Positions 16,081 through 27,600 of a stretch of DNA of 64,000 nt are shown here, piece after piece. The position numbers were made by a program, and so were the translations under genes. Source of the stretch: PMNU01 sp035479875 (GTDB taxonomy: Bacteria > Patescibacteriota > Saccharimonadia > Saccharimonadales > UBA4665). Position 1 is the stretch's first letter, and every line of letters starts with the position of its first letter. The notes below the pieces were generated by a model, which did no database searches, was not told where the DNA came from, and saw only the letters and a program-made list of their open reading frames with translations. The stretch spans positions 11,743 through 75,742 of the forward strand of contig DATIIH010000008.1 in assembly GCA_035479875.1 (NCBI GenBank). Direction: 5' to 3'.

Positions 16081-17847
16081 ATGATTCGACCACTCGAAAA
16101 GATTACTGAATGGAAAAAGCGTCGCGCTGAGCGCCCAAAAGAGTTTGCGCTTAGCTTTGGCGAGCAAGACCCAATGGACTTTATTTCGTACGCGGGCATG
16201 GAAGAACAGGTCGATTACCTATGCATTGACGGTAAATTCATACGATCACTGTATATTTCCGGCTACCCGTTTGTGGCCTCAAGCGGCTGGTTAGACAGCT
16301 TGATTAACTTTAATCACAACGTAGACATTTCCTATCATATGGCCGCTGTTGACGCCGCCCAAGCCCTGCCAAAGCTGCGCCGCAAAATTACCGAATTAGA
16401 ATCCACTAGACGAGCGATGATTAGTGCTGGCAAGATCGTTGGCACTGAAGTTACCGATCCACTAGAGTCAGCTATTGAGTTAAGCGATAAAATTATGCGC
16501 GGCCAAGAAAAGCTATTCCAGGTGTCGATTTATGTGAGCCTAGCCGCCGATGCGCTAGCCGAGTTGAATAAGGTAACAAAAATGCTGGAAGCGGAGCTAT
16601 CTTCACGGCTGTTCTACACCAAAGTAGCGCGCTACCAGCAAGCCGAAGCGCTACAATCCATCTTGCCGCGAGGCGAGAACATCCTCGACCAAAAGCGGAA
16701 CCTTGATAGCTCCTCGACTGCCTTAACGTTCCCGTTCATGTCATCTGAGCTAGTCCAGGAGTCCGGCATACTTTATGGCGTTAACAGATCCAATAACACG
16801 CTGGTGATACTTGATAGGTTTAGCCTTAATAACGCAAACAGCATTGTCTTTGCCCAATCAGGTAGCGGCAAAAGCTACGCGACCAAGGTAGAAATCTTGC
16901 GTCAACTCATGCAAGGCACGAAGGTAATCGTTATCGACCCAGAGCGGGAATATGAAAATCTGGCAAGGTTGGTGGGCGGAACCTATATAAATTTGTCTGC
17001 TAAATCCGATGAAAAGATTAACCCTTTCGACCTTGCCACTACCTCACACACAAATGAGCAACTTTCTGAGCACGCTCAAGACCTAACCGAAGTAATTTCG
17101 CTCATGGCCGCCAATCCTGACCCGCGCGATAAGACTCCTGGGCTAAACGCCAGAGAACGCGCTGCCGTTGATAAGGCTATCCTCAAGATCTACAAAGATG
17201 TTAAGAAAGAGCAGATGCCGCTGCTGAGTGATCTATATGCAGAATTACATACTATGGGCCATATCCCCCTATGCGAGCGCCTCGAAAAATACATTAGCGG
17301 TACGCTTGCAGGCGTCTTTAACGAGAAGACTAATATCAAGTTGGATAACCGTCTGGTGGTTTTTGATATCAAAGATTTACCTGAATCCTTGCGCCAAATT
17401 ATGATGATGATTATTTCTAACTTTGTGCAGAACCAGGTGAAGGCCAAACCGGAAAAACGCTTGCTGGTGATTGATGAGGGATGGCTGTTGCTCGAGCATG
17501 AGGAAAGCGCCCGCTTTGTGGCAGGCTTGGTGCGCCGCGCCCGTAAATACTATCTGGGCGTATCGATCATCTCACAGCAAGCTACCGACTTTTTGAATAA
17601 TAAATATGGCCGTGCCATTGCCTCACAAAGTTCCCTGCGTATTTTGATGCGGCAAGACACAACAACTATTAAAAACGTGGCCCTGGAGTTCAATCTGAGC
17701 GAGTGGGAAGAAGGTTTTTTGCTAACGTGCGATAGAGGCGACGCTTTAATTATTGCCGACCAAAACCACGTTGCAGTAAAGGTAGTGGCGTCCGAAAAAG
17801 AGCACCCGCTTATAACAACCGATCCAACAGAAGTCTATAGATTATGA
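16081..17847 (+). CDS. virB4: VirB4-family T4SS ATPase
   Basis: The energy-coupling ATPase of the T4SS-like machine, cytoplasmic at the membrane base. In the 588-aa chain, Walker A is AQSGSGKSYATK (about residues 258-269), followed by VIVIDPEREY, and Walker B is LLVIDEGWLLLEHEES (about 461-476), then VRRARKYYLGVSIISQQ. The length is shorter than a classic VirB4 (about 800 aa) because the N-terminal part is encoded by the previous gene. The stop overlaps the ATG of the M23 peptidase gene (ATGA). Confidence 0.92.
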   Translation: MIRPLEKITEWKKRRAERPKEFALSFGEQDPMDFISYAGMEEQVDYLCIDGKFIRSLYISGYPFVASSGWLDSLINFNHNVDISYHMAAVDAAQALPKLRRKITELESTRRAMISAGKIVGTEVTDPLESAIELSDKIMRGQEKLFQVSIYVSLAADALAELNKVTKMLEAELSSRLFYTKVARYQQAEALQSILPRGENILDQKRNLDSSSTALTFPFMSSELVQESGILYGVNRSNNTLVILDRFSLNNANSIVFAQSGSGKSYATKVEILRQLMQGTKVIVIDPEREYENLARLVGGTYINLSAKSDEKINPFDLATTSHTNEQLSEHAQDLTEVISLMAANPDPRDKTPGLNARERAAVDKAILKIYKDVKKEQMPLLSDLYAELHTMGHIPLCERLEKYISGTLAGVFNEKTNIKLDNRLVVFDIKDLPESLRQIMMMIISNFVQNQVKAKPEKRLLVIDEGWLLLEHEESARFVAGLVRRARKYYLGVSIISQQATDFLNNKYGRAIASQSSLRILMRQDTTTIKNVALEFNLSEWEEGFLLTCDRGDALIIADQNHVAVKVVASEKEHPLITTDPTEVYRL

Positions 17848-18470
17848 AAACAGTGCTGTGGTGCCTACGGGCTTTTTCATCGTTCAAGACCGAAGTAAAA
17901 GTCGTACTCATATCACTGAGTGTCATCCTGATCCTGCCTGTCCTTGCTGTGCTGGTAGTTGCCAGTTCCGGGCTTAATGCAATCTCTAGCTCCCTAGTCG
18001 CCATTAATCCCGTAACGCACCTCATTGAAGTCCATGATCCCGATGGCAAGATAGTGGCTCAGCTTACCGCAAGTACCGTTTGGCCGGTACGCGGCAAAGT
18101 GACTTTGGAATTTGGCGAACCGGACCCGCCATACCAGTCGCATCATACCGGCATCGATATTGCAAAAGGCGTCGGTGAACCTATTACACCGTTCATGACT
18201 GGCAAAGTGAACAAGGTGGATACCAACCCGAACAATTCTACTGGTTACGGCGAATACGTCATGGTTGACCACGGCAATAACATTACCTCATTGTATGCCC
18301 ATATGTCCGAAGTTAAAGCGATTACTCGCCAAGACGTGAAGCCTGGCGATATTATCGGTTTAGAGGGTCAAACAGGCCACGCCATCGGCTCACACTTGCA
18401 TTTCGAGATTAGGGTGTACGGCGTGCCGGTTAATCCACGTATTTTTATGGTTGGAGACCCGATCCAATGA
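17844..18470 (+). CDS. M23 (LytM-type) peptidoglycan endopeptidase
   Basis: A 208-aa protein with an N-terminal membrane anchor (VVLISLSVILILPVLAVLVV) and a C-terminal M23 domain with all zinc and catalytic residues: HHTGIDIA (His and Asp), a central YAHMS, and SHLHFEIRV (HLHFE). Cuts peptide cross-bridges of peptidoglycan. Its place between virB4 and the TraD-like gene says it opens the wall for the secretion channel, the role VirB1/CwlT-type enzymes play elsewhere. It overlaps virB4 by 4 nt. Confidence 0.9.
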   Translation: MKTVLWCLRAFSSFKTEVKVVLISLSVILILPVLAVLVVASSGLNAISSSLVAINPVTHLIEVHDPDGKIVAQLTASTVWPVRGKVTLEFGEPDPPYQSHHTGIDIAKGVGEPITPFMTGKVNKVDTNPNNSTGYGEYVMVDHGNNITSLYAHMSEVKAITRQDVKPGDIIGLEGQTGHAIGSHLHFEIRVYGVPVNPRIFMVGDPIQ

Positions 18471-18489
18471 ACGACAAGGAGTAACCGTT

Positions 18490-21177
18490 ATGCCAACCGA
18501 CTTTCCAACACCTCAGCAGATGCATGCATTCGGGCATTTTATCAGTTCTTTCGTCTCAATGGCGCCGAAATTAGGCTTGATGCTTGTCTTGGCAATTATT
18601 GGAGTATTCGTTATTCGTGTGCTGATAATTTTAGCCCTGCGTCTGCTGGACATACGCCGTTTGCTCAATCGCAAGACGGTGCTACTTGAAATAACCCCGC
18701 ACGCCTTTGCCGATATAGATGCTCGGGCGACACAAGCGTTATTCTCGGAATTGCACGGTCTAGAAGTAATTCGTACGCGCGCGGATAAGCTACTCTCCCG
18801 CAAGCCAATCTTCTCGCCAGAAATGATATCCACGCGAGAAGGTGGCATCCGCTACGTCATTCGAGTTGCCAAAAGTGACAGAAAGACGTTTGAGCGAGAG
18901 GTGGCTGGGTACGATTCCAAAATTCAATTCCAGCAAGTAGAAGATTATTTGCCAAATCCCGATATGCTTCGCAAGGCTAAGGTGCTTGAATTTCGGCAGA
19001 CTCGCCACTTTGCCTACCCCCTGAAGAAACAAACTCAACTCGACGTCAGCGATCTTGTTACCTATATGACCAACGCCATGACGAAACTCCGCCCAGGCGA
19101 ACTTATGGCCTTGCAGCTTGTGTTATCGCCGACGCAGATTCGCCACGCAGACGACCTAGCTGCCAAAATTTTGTATAACGAGGAGCAAACACATACTATC
19201 GGCAAGCACCGTTCCGCTGTAGGTAAAACGATACTGCTTGGCATAAACAAGCTCCTGTTTGCAATTATCGACGGTGTTAGCGACACAGTACATGGTTCAT
19301 CAAGTTACACTGCTCACTCTCACCAGAATGACCTGCAACATGACCACCAAGTAGCAAAAAGGATCAAGCCTGCGCGTACGCTTGGCCATATTGAACAACC
19401 CATAGCGCAGGCGGTCTACGATAAGTTGAGCGATAACCTCTATAGAGCTAATATCCGAGTTCTCGTACTAACAAATGATAAACCGAGCATGACTGAACGC
19501 GCCAATAGCATGCGCAAAGCCCTGAGCGTATTTGACGTTCCGAAGTACCAAAAACTACGGGCAAGACCCGACTTTCCGTATGTGATCAAAGGGCTGTATC
19601 GCCAATTCATGTTTAAGAATCGGCTGCCAGGGCTACGCAATAAGCAGAGTTGCATTTTATCTGCGTCAGAGATTGGAGGGATTTACCATTTTCCGCACAG
19701 CGTCACCGCTCGTACAGAAGGTGTCATTAGATCACTCAGCAGCGTATTGCCTGCACCACCACTCATTAAGAAGCGGGCAGATAATCACGAATTCGACGTC
19801 ATATTCGGCAAGAATATCCATCATGGAGACGAGACCAACATCGGTTTGCTCGCTAAAGATCGCGAGAAGCATGTCTATATCATTGGCGGCACCGGCAATG
19901 GTAAAACGACGCTTATGGAGTACGGCATTGTGCAGGATATCCGAAACGGCAAAGGAGTGGCCTTTATAGACCCGCACGGGGACTCGGCTAAAAAAGTCTT
20001 GAAGTACATCCCGAAAAAACGTATGCAGGATGTCATCTACCTCAACCCCATAGATATTAAGCACCCTGTCGGCCTAAATCTGCTGGAGTTACCCGAGGGA
20101 CTCGATGAAGATGAATTGTTGATTGAAAAAGGCAGGGTAACGTCGGCTGTCGTATCGGTCATGCGCAAGGTATTCTCCGACGATGAGGCAAATGCCCATC
20201 GTATTGAAGCCATCATGCGCAACGCCGTCCATACTGCGCTAACCGTAGAAGGGGCAACCCTTTTTACGGTACTGAAGTTACTGCGAAACGAGAAGTTCCG
20301 TAAAGATGTCGTAAGCAAACTCGAAGATGAAGACCTGAAGGACTTTTGGCGGGAAGAGATCGGTCAAGCCGGTGAGATGCAATTAGTAAGCATGACTAGG
20401 GGTGTTACGCAGCGGATTGATCGTTTCAAGACTTCTGAGCCAGCTAAACGCATGCTCGGACAGGCCAAATCTACCATTAGTTTTGAGGACATCATGGATT
20501 CCGGCAAGATACTGATCTGCGACCTTGGCAACCTTGAGGAGGACGAGTCGTCGCTATTCGGCACCACCATACTCGCCAAACTCAAGATGGCTGCCGAACG
20601 TAGAGCCAGAATGCCCGAAGGCGAACGTAGGCCCTTTTATACCTATGTCGATGAATTCCAAAACTTTGCCACCACGCCGTTCGTGAAAATGCTATCTAGC
20701 TCACGAAAGTATAAGTTTTTTCTCACGATAGCCGAGCAATCCACCAAGCAACAGGATGATGATCGCCAGACCGAGGCTATCCTATCTAACATAAGTACGG
20801 TGGTTTGCTTTAGAACTGGTAGCCATGACGACGAGGAGCTGATGCTGCATAGATTTGAGCCGTTCATTAAGGAGGGAGAGATTAGTAACCTACCGACTTA
20901 CAATTTTTATATACGCATTCAGGCGCAGGAATCAATTGAGCCGATGTCAGGCAAGACGATCGTTCTACCCGAGAAAGAGGCTAGCGAGACTGTTGCAGAA
21001 GCTGTGGTGGAGACGTCACGAACGACTTACGCGATCACGTATGTTAAGCCCGTGGAACCGAAGCCGAAAAAACAAGGTCAAGGTAATAAGGATAACAAAC
21101 GCAAGGGGGATAACCGGAAGGGCAAAGGTAAAAGCAAGGGTAGCAGTGATCTGCTAGACGCTAACGACGATAAATAG
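18490..21177 (+). CDS. VirD4/TraD-like coupling ATPase (HerA/FtsK superfamily)
   Basis: An 895-aa protein. Start chosen at ATG 18490 because AAGGAG lies 8 nt upstream; the frame opens earlier, inside the M23 gene. It has an N-terminal membrane helix (LGLMLVLAIIGVFVIRVLII), a large middle domain, Walker A IGGTGNGKTTLME at about residue 466, GVAFIDPHGDSAKK, and Walker B TYVDEFQNFATTPF near 719, followed by an SRKYKFFLTIAEQS sensor. The last 50 residues are a very basic Lys/Gly/Asn tail that could bind nucleic acid. It would select substrates (DNA or protein) for the channel. No relaxase gene is present in the cluster. Confidence 0.88.
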   Translation: MPTDFPTPQQMHAFGHFISSFVSMAPKLGLMLVLAIIGVFVIRVLIILALRLLDIRRLLNRKTVLLEITPHAFADIDARATQALFSELHGLEVIRTRADKLLSRKPIFSPEMISTREGGIRYVIRVAKSDRKTFEREVAGYDSKIQFQQVEDYLPNPDMLRKAKVLEFRQTRHFAYPLKKQTQLDVSDLVTYMTNAMTKLRPGELMALQLVLSPTQIRHADDLAAKILYNEEQTHTIGKHRSAVGKTILLGINKLLFAIIDGVSDTVHGSSSYTAHSHQNDLQHDHQVAKRIKPARTLGHIEQPIAQAVYDKLSDNLYRANIRVLVLTNDKPSMTERANSMRKALSVFDVPKYQKLRARPDFPYVIKGLYRQFMFKNRLPGLRNKQSCILSASEIGGIYHFPHSVTARTEGVIRSLSSVLPAPPLIKKRADNHEFDVIFGKNIHHGDETNIGLLAKDREKHVYIIGGTGNGKTTLMEYGIVQDIRNGKGVAFIDPHGDSAKKVLKYIPKKRMQDVIYLNPIDIKHPVGLNLLELPEGLDEDELLIEKGRVTSAVVSVMRKVFSDDEANAHRIEAIMRNAVHTALTVEGATLFTVLKLLRNEKFRKDVVSKLEDEDLKDFWREEIGQAGEMQLVSMTRGVTQRIDRFKTSEPAKRMLGQAKSTISFEDIMDSGKILICDLGNLEEDESSLFGTTILAKLKMAAERRARMPEGERRPFYTYVDEFQNFATTPFVKMLSSSRKYKFFLTIAEQSTKQQDDDRQTEAILSNISTVVCFRTGSHDDEELMLHRFEPFIKEGEISNLPTYNFYIRIQAQESIEPMSGKTIVLPEKEASETVAEAVVETSRTTYAITYVKPVEPKPKKQGQGNKDNKRKGDNRKGKGKSKGSSDLLDANDDK

Positions 21178-21224
21178 TTGGTCTAAACTTGCTGGAGCTA
21201 CCCGATCTTTCCAGCGACAACTTG

Positions 21225-21656
21225 CTACTCGCCCACCGCAAAAAAGTCTATGTCTATGTCTGCTCTAAACTGAGACAGCAATTCAACGACTGCTGAATCT
21301 AGATGTACGCCTGGATTCGAGGAGTATTCATAGCCAGTGAGCGAGAACTCGATGTCCCCTGATTTGAAGTTAGCCCTCGAACTATTTGGAATCCGACTTA
21401 GAATTGCAACAATAAATTCTATGTGCTTATCCAATGCATCGTACTTGCTAACATGAAATCGCGAGTCTAATATCCACACATCTTGCTCGTTGAATCTATC
21501 TGGTGCAACCTTCCCGCCTATCAGTTGCGGCTGTCCCTTAATAATCGTTTTGTCGGCTTGAGTGCCAAACAATTCATTTAAGTCCTCGAAGCTGGACACC
21601 TCACTGGTAACCGTAAGTAGTGCGCCATACTCATCTTTCATATCTATATTCACCAT
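21225..21656 (-). CDS. DUF4279-like putative immunity protein
   Basis: A 143-aa soluble acidic protein with the pattern WILDSRFHVSKYDALDKHIEF (W..S....LD.H) and GYEYSSNPGVHLDSAVVELL, as I recall for DUF4279 proteins that often sit directly after polymorphic toxins. Its start overlaps the end of the 2292-aa RHS gene by 7 nt, so the two are translationally coupled, the usual toxin-immunity order. No signal peptide, consistent with protecting the cytosol of the producer. The next gene downstream is convergent. Confidence 0.65.
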   Translation of the reverse strand: MVNIDMKDEYGALLTVTSEVSSFEDLNELFGTQADKTIIKGQPQLIGGKVAPDRFNEQDVWILDSRFHVSKYDALDKHIEFIVAILSRIPNSSRANFKSGDIEFSLTGYEYSSNPGVHLDSAVVELLSQFRADIDIDFFAVGE

Positions 21657-24600
21657 ACGTCTTTCATGTTGATGTTCAATGGATCCCCTGGGCCAATCCC
21701 ACTTTTAGGTTTTATATACAGGTTCTGCTGGCCATCTTTGAAAATATCATATTTGCTTGAATTCTTGGGACTGTAGCCTCTCTTAAGCCCTTCTGGGTCA
21801 TACCCTGCCTTCTTAAGCGCATCTATTTCGCCGCTACTAATCCGTTTCATTTGAAGATTCCCAAACCCCTCACCAAACTTACCGCCCCCACCTTTACTTC
21901 TCCCCCTTGTAACCAATGCGAACCCAACATTGCAGCCAGCGCCCCGCAAAGAACTACCCCCACACCAAGAGGTGATCTTCTGACCTACCTTCTGGGTCTT
22001 TGCTACAACACTGTTTACATTGTTGTACCTATCGGTGAACCATCTCTTCCAGCCAATCATGCCTGAGATATCTTCATCATTCACCGGATCTGTTGGGTAA
22101 GCGTAGTTATTAGCATTACCTCCCTGTACCGGATCCACTTGGGTGAAGCGTCCCATGACTGACATATAGATTCTAGCACCCATAAGCTGTGGTTGGTTGG
22201 TAAAGTTAGTCTCGGTTTGTTTTTGGTACTGGCCTAGGGAGTCGTAGTCGGCTTTGCCGTTAGTGTTATCAGGGAGGGCTGTACTGGTTATCTTACCGAA
22301 TGGTTCGTAGGTGAAGGTGTCTTGGATGGCACCGGAGCCTTTGGTGGTGGCCATGATGTCGCCATGTATGTTGGGGAGGGAGTAGACGTTGGAGATACTG
22401 GAGAAGCTGGAGGCGCTAGAGCGGATGGTGAAGAGGACGCCACCGGGGAGGTGGAGGTAGCGTTCGCGGACGGTGAAGGTGTTGTCCATTTCATAGTCGG
22501 GGGTGTCGTTGGAGGTGGTGTAGCCGTAGTATGAAGCCCATTGGAGGGTGCCAGCCTTATTTTCGGTGCGGGTAGTTAGGCGGTCTTGGGGGTCATAGGA
22601 GTATTGACTCGTATAGTTGGTGCCGAAGACCTGATTGATTTGCGTTGTGCGGTCGCTGGAATCGTAATTGAAGGCTAGATACTTGGCATTCAGCGACTGG
22701 CCGATTGAGCTGCTATTGCCATGAGTGTCGTAAATTGGCGTAGTCAGACCCGGATCGGAGCTGGCTATCAGCCGGTCAGCGTTATCGTAACAGTACGTAG
22801 TAGTCGCGCCATTGACGGTTTGGCTAGTGCGGTTGCTGTCCTTGTTAGCGTTTAGATTGGCGCTGGATTGGTTGCAAGTGGCGCCGCTAGGTGTAGCGTA
22901 AGAATAGCCGTAGGTGTTGGTACCCAGCGTAGCATTGGTGAGGCGGCCGACTTTGTCGTAGGTGTAGCTTTTGGCTTTGGTGAGCTCGGTGCCGGATACC
23001 ACTTGACCACTCTGGGAAAGAGTAACCGCATCCGTTTCGTGCGTTGTGCCATTACCCAATGTGTAGTCGTAGCCGTTTACGCGGCCCAATGTATCGCGGT
23101 TAATGACCTGCTTTTGCAGGCTTGCCCGGGGATATGTTACCTGCTGCAAGCGGCCAAAGGCGTCGTAGGTGGGCACGGCCAACACAATGCTATCTAGCTT
23201 TTGGCCGGTTAGGCGGTTGAGGTTGTCATAGGTAAACTCTTCTAGGCCCATTTTGCCGGAACGGCTTATGAGGCGGCCGATGTTATCGTAGGTAGTTACG
23301 GTGGGCGTAGCGGCGCTGTTATTCTGGTCTTGGTAGCTGGTGGTGCGACCCAGCAGGTCAATCGTGGTGGCAAGTTCGACGCCCCCGCCATTCTCGTTCG
23401 TGCTGGATACCAGTGGGTTGCCACCGACGGCGTAATCGTACACGACGGTTCGCGCGCTGCCGTTGGCGTTAGCGGGTATTACTTTTTGCGTTAGGCGGCT
23501 GCGCGAATCGTAGGTGAGGCACGTCCAGGACGATTCGGTGTTGAAGCGGGTTGCTACCACGCGGCCGGAGTCGTCATAGATAGACTCGGTGGTGATGGGG
23601 GTTTGACTGCCAGCGCCATCGGGGTCGGGCTCTGTTTTGAGCCGCAGCATGCCGGCCTGCGGGTAGGACTCTACGGTGCCCGTGGTGCACGGATTGTCTT
23701 TGACATCGGTGGCAGTATAGTAGGCGTAGTTTGTAGTAGCGCCGCCAGGCAATGCGCTGGACAGTTGGCGCAGGAAGCCGCCGGACGCGCCCTGGGCTTC
23801 ATACATATTGGTAGTGGTTAGGTTGAGACCCGTGGGGTCAACCGTGCTGGATTGCAAGAGGCCGAGTTCTGGATTGGTGCCATAGTTATTGGTGGTAACG
23901 GTATCGCCTACGCTGGCGCTGCTGTCGAACTCTTTGCTAGTAGTAACCAAACCATAGTTTGGCTTGAGCAGGCTGCCCAGAGCGCTGGTTTCGCCGCCAC
24001 CGGGCGGCGTCATGTACAGCTCCAGCTGCGCGTCGGTGTCCAATACTGACCCTACTGACTTATTGTAGTAATCCAGGCGGACATGGTACCACTTGTCGCC
24101 TGCTGTATTTACGAATATACCGTTTGCCGTAGTGTTGTTCGGATGGTTACGCAGCGCGCCGTCGGTCCAGTCGTCGGTGAGCAACGTGTCGCCTACCCAT
24201 AGCCGGGCACCATCGTCGGAATGTGTCCTAAAGGCGTAGCTACCGTTAGTGGCAAGGTGTATCCAGCCGGTGAGGCTTACGCCCCAGCCGTTGCCTGAGG
24301 CAGGCGTAATAGGTGGCGTACCACCCCAGGTCTTGAGAATGTCGCCATTAGCAACACCCACACCAGTGCCATGCAATTTAGGGCTACCGAACAGTACTTT
24401 GGTGGTCGCGCCGGTGCCATTAACTGCCGTGTTTACCTCGTGGTAAGCGGCGGCCAGGCCGTTAATATTTTCTTCGTAAACATTCTGGCTGTGCGGCACC
24501 TGGGGCGTGTAGTTGGTGGGCGTGGTGAGCGGGACACCGTTAGCATCAAACCAGGCGGCTGGCGCAGGGCCATACGTGTCGGTGGGGCGATCGGCGTAGT

Positions 24601-27600
24601 CGTAGAGAATGGTCGTCTTTAGGCCTGCTGGATCGGTGGTGGATTTAACCAAGTCTTTTACGGAGTCCCAAACGGTGGTGGTGGTAAGGTTGGCGACATC
24701 AGTATCGGTGAGCGTACGGTAGGTGCCGTCGTAGGTTACTTTACGATTAAAGCCGTTTGGTTCGGTGGCGTTTACTACATGCATTTGGGTGGCGCTACCG
24801 GTGAGGTAGTCATACGTATGTGCCAACCGAACGGCTCCGGCGGTAGCGGCTGGCATGGTTACGCTGCTGGCGCGTCCGAGGCCGTCATAGGTAGGAGCAG
24901 TCAGCTCCGTGCTGTCTTGCGATCGCACACCGGCTGCAATAGCGTCGTTAGCTAGGCTGCTCCGCACAGAAGACAGCAGGCCAGATAGGTATTGGTAATC
25001 TGTTAGATCATTACCGGGCAACGCTATTCTACCGAGTTGCGGCCCGGTTGTACCGTTGACGTAGAAGAACCCGGCGGTCCGACCATCCGAGCTTGTGGCG
25101 CCACAGATAAAGCTGGTGGCATTGGCCGCCAAGAAACCGCTTGGGGCTGCTGGACAATTGGCATCACCGCCGTAGTAGATACTCAGTTTGCGGGTGGAGT
25201 TAACGCCGTCGGCGATTTGCGTCAGGCGCGGTACCGATCCGCCCGTGCTGCCGTAGGTATATTGCAGAGCCGCCGGCGCGCGGTCGTCAGCCGGCTGGGT
25301 GACCGATACAATAGTGCCATTGCTGGAAAATACGTAGGTTTGGCCGTCGCTGTCTTGCAGCGTTATTGTGCCGTCGCCATTGCGCACCATCTGCCCGGAC
25401 TCGTTTATCGGAGGCGTAAAGCCACCATTAACGTATTTATATTCGTGTGTTTGGCCCGTGGAATCATAGAGCGTTACGCCGCCGGAATTAATCGAAACGT
25501 ACGAATAGCTAACACTGCCGTCGCCATCCAGGGCTAAGCCCCAGCCATCAGGCAGTATTTGTGCCTGCGGATTTAACCAAGTAGAGTCCACAGGAATATC
25601 GGCAGTACCGAGCGTAACTTCGCGGACATACAGACCCATCTGCGCGCTGCCGGTATTTTCGTAATAATCGACTTTGATGTTTAGTAAGTCGCCTTGGCTA
25701 TACGAGTTTGAGCTGCCGTAGCGTATGGGGCTAGCGTTGTGGTCGGACCAGGCATCGGTGACCAGCGTGCCATTGATGTACACTCTGGCTCCGTCATCCG
25801 AACCTACGCCAAAGGTGTAAGTATCAGTAAGCGGCACCCTAAATTGGCCGGTCCATTCGGCCATAAAGTTGTCGGTTGGGCCACCCGGCACCGGCGAGCC
25901 AGCGCCCCAGTTTTGATTGAGGCTGGCGTCGGTGCGCGTTAGGAACAGCCTCGTTGGGTCGTTTAAATCGGTGGGGAAAGTATGAGCAGCGCCGGGGTCG
26001 GTGTAATAGCGGCCCACTAAGCCGTGAGGCGTAGCAATTGAACGCGGCCCGGTTTGCAGCCAGATGGTGGGAATAACCCGCGGGGTAACGGTGACACCGT
26101 CAGTGGTTTTGACTAACATTTGAGCAGTTGCGCTACCAGTCCATTCGGCGTATTCATATTTTATCTGCACCAACTGGCCCGCCGTCAGCGCTATGCCCGT
26201 CCCATAGTTATTAGTAGTTCCGGCCGACCACGAGTCTACATAGGGGGTGGTCATATTCGTAACGTATACTCTGGAGCCATCATCGCTGGTGGTACCAAAT
26301 TGGTACGTGGCGGTGGCCGGAGCTACAAACCAGCCGCTCCAGCGTGTTAGGAAGTTATCGGTGCTCACAACGCCGGTGCTCGGGCTGCTTGCTCCCCAGG
26401 CGAAGTTGACGTTGGGATCAACCCTGGTGAGCGTGGGAGCAATACTAGAACTAGGAAATGTCCGGGTTTGGAGAGGGTCGTTATAGTAATCACCGACTAA
26501 GCCAGGCCGCGAGCGGAGCGGAGAATTGTAATCTAGCCCCAAGCCTATTGTCCCGCCCAAGGCGTCCATGGTATGCGAGCTGGCACTGGTGGTTACATTG
26601 CCGGTGGCAAAATCGACGCTTACGGGACCGCTACTATCAAAAGCCTGCGTAGCGTCTTTGCCATTGCGTAAATCTACCTTGAAGGAATACACCGGGCTGT
26701 ACACCCATGGCGCAGGCGTAGTGTTATAGCCATCCCACACCAAGGCTTGCCAGTAGTAGGTGTTACCGTCTTGCAGAACGTTGTCTGGCACCACCCACTG
26801 TGGGCTGTCGAGGGTGCTAGAATCAGCCACTACGCCTGTTACACTGGGTAGCATATTAAGCGGGTTGGTAGCCGGAATGCTCTTGGTAGAAGCGACGATG
26901 TAGCGGTAGCGCTGTGGCCCTGGGCCGTCTGGATCGGTGGCAGCCGTGGACAGCGAAGCCAAGGTTGGCTGGGTTGTTACGCTGGTTCCGCTGTCTGCCG
27001 GGACGCTAATATTTGGGTTGGAAGAATCGATAAGGCTCTGGTTGGGCAAGGTCTCATAGGTAAACGTAACAGTAGTTTTGGTATCGTCAAACATTTTATA
27101 TTTGTCTACTGTGCCACCCTCTTCCCCACGAACGGTAAACCACGGTGTCGTGTCGCTGTTGAGAACAGCGGCGCGGTATAATCCGGCCAAATCGATGTCG
27201 GCTGTGGTTGTAGCGGTGCCGGTAGCCTCGCCATATGCTAGATCGAAGCAGTTATAGGTGCTGCAGTTGGCGTGGTCTACCGTAATCTGTTCCGGCCCGG
27301 TTATGCCCACAGGGCTGGTGCCCATGTCCAAATGAAGCACGGCGTTGGCAATCACTTGATTCGTTCCGCCGGTTGGAATAGTAACGCCGTATTGAAAGCG
27401 CCAGTCCCAGTTATTAGCCGTGTCGTGGCCCACAGAATTGCCGCAGCCACCGCCAGGCAAACAAAACAGACCGGTAGAAGTCATGTTTTGGTAGTTAGCC
27501 CCTACATTGACCACCGTGGGGTCGATAACCACCGGGAAGGCACTGGGCTTTTGGGAGGCAAGCCAATTCTGATCCAGGCTCACGTCTATAGTAGAGCCAT

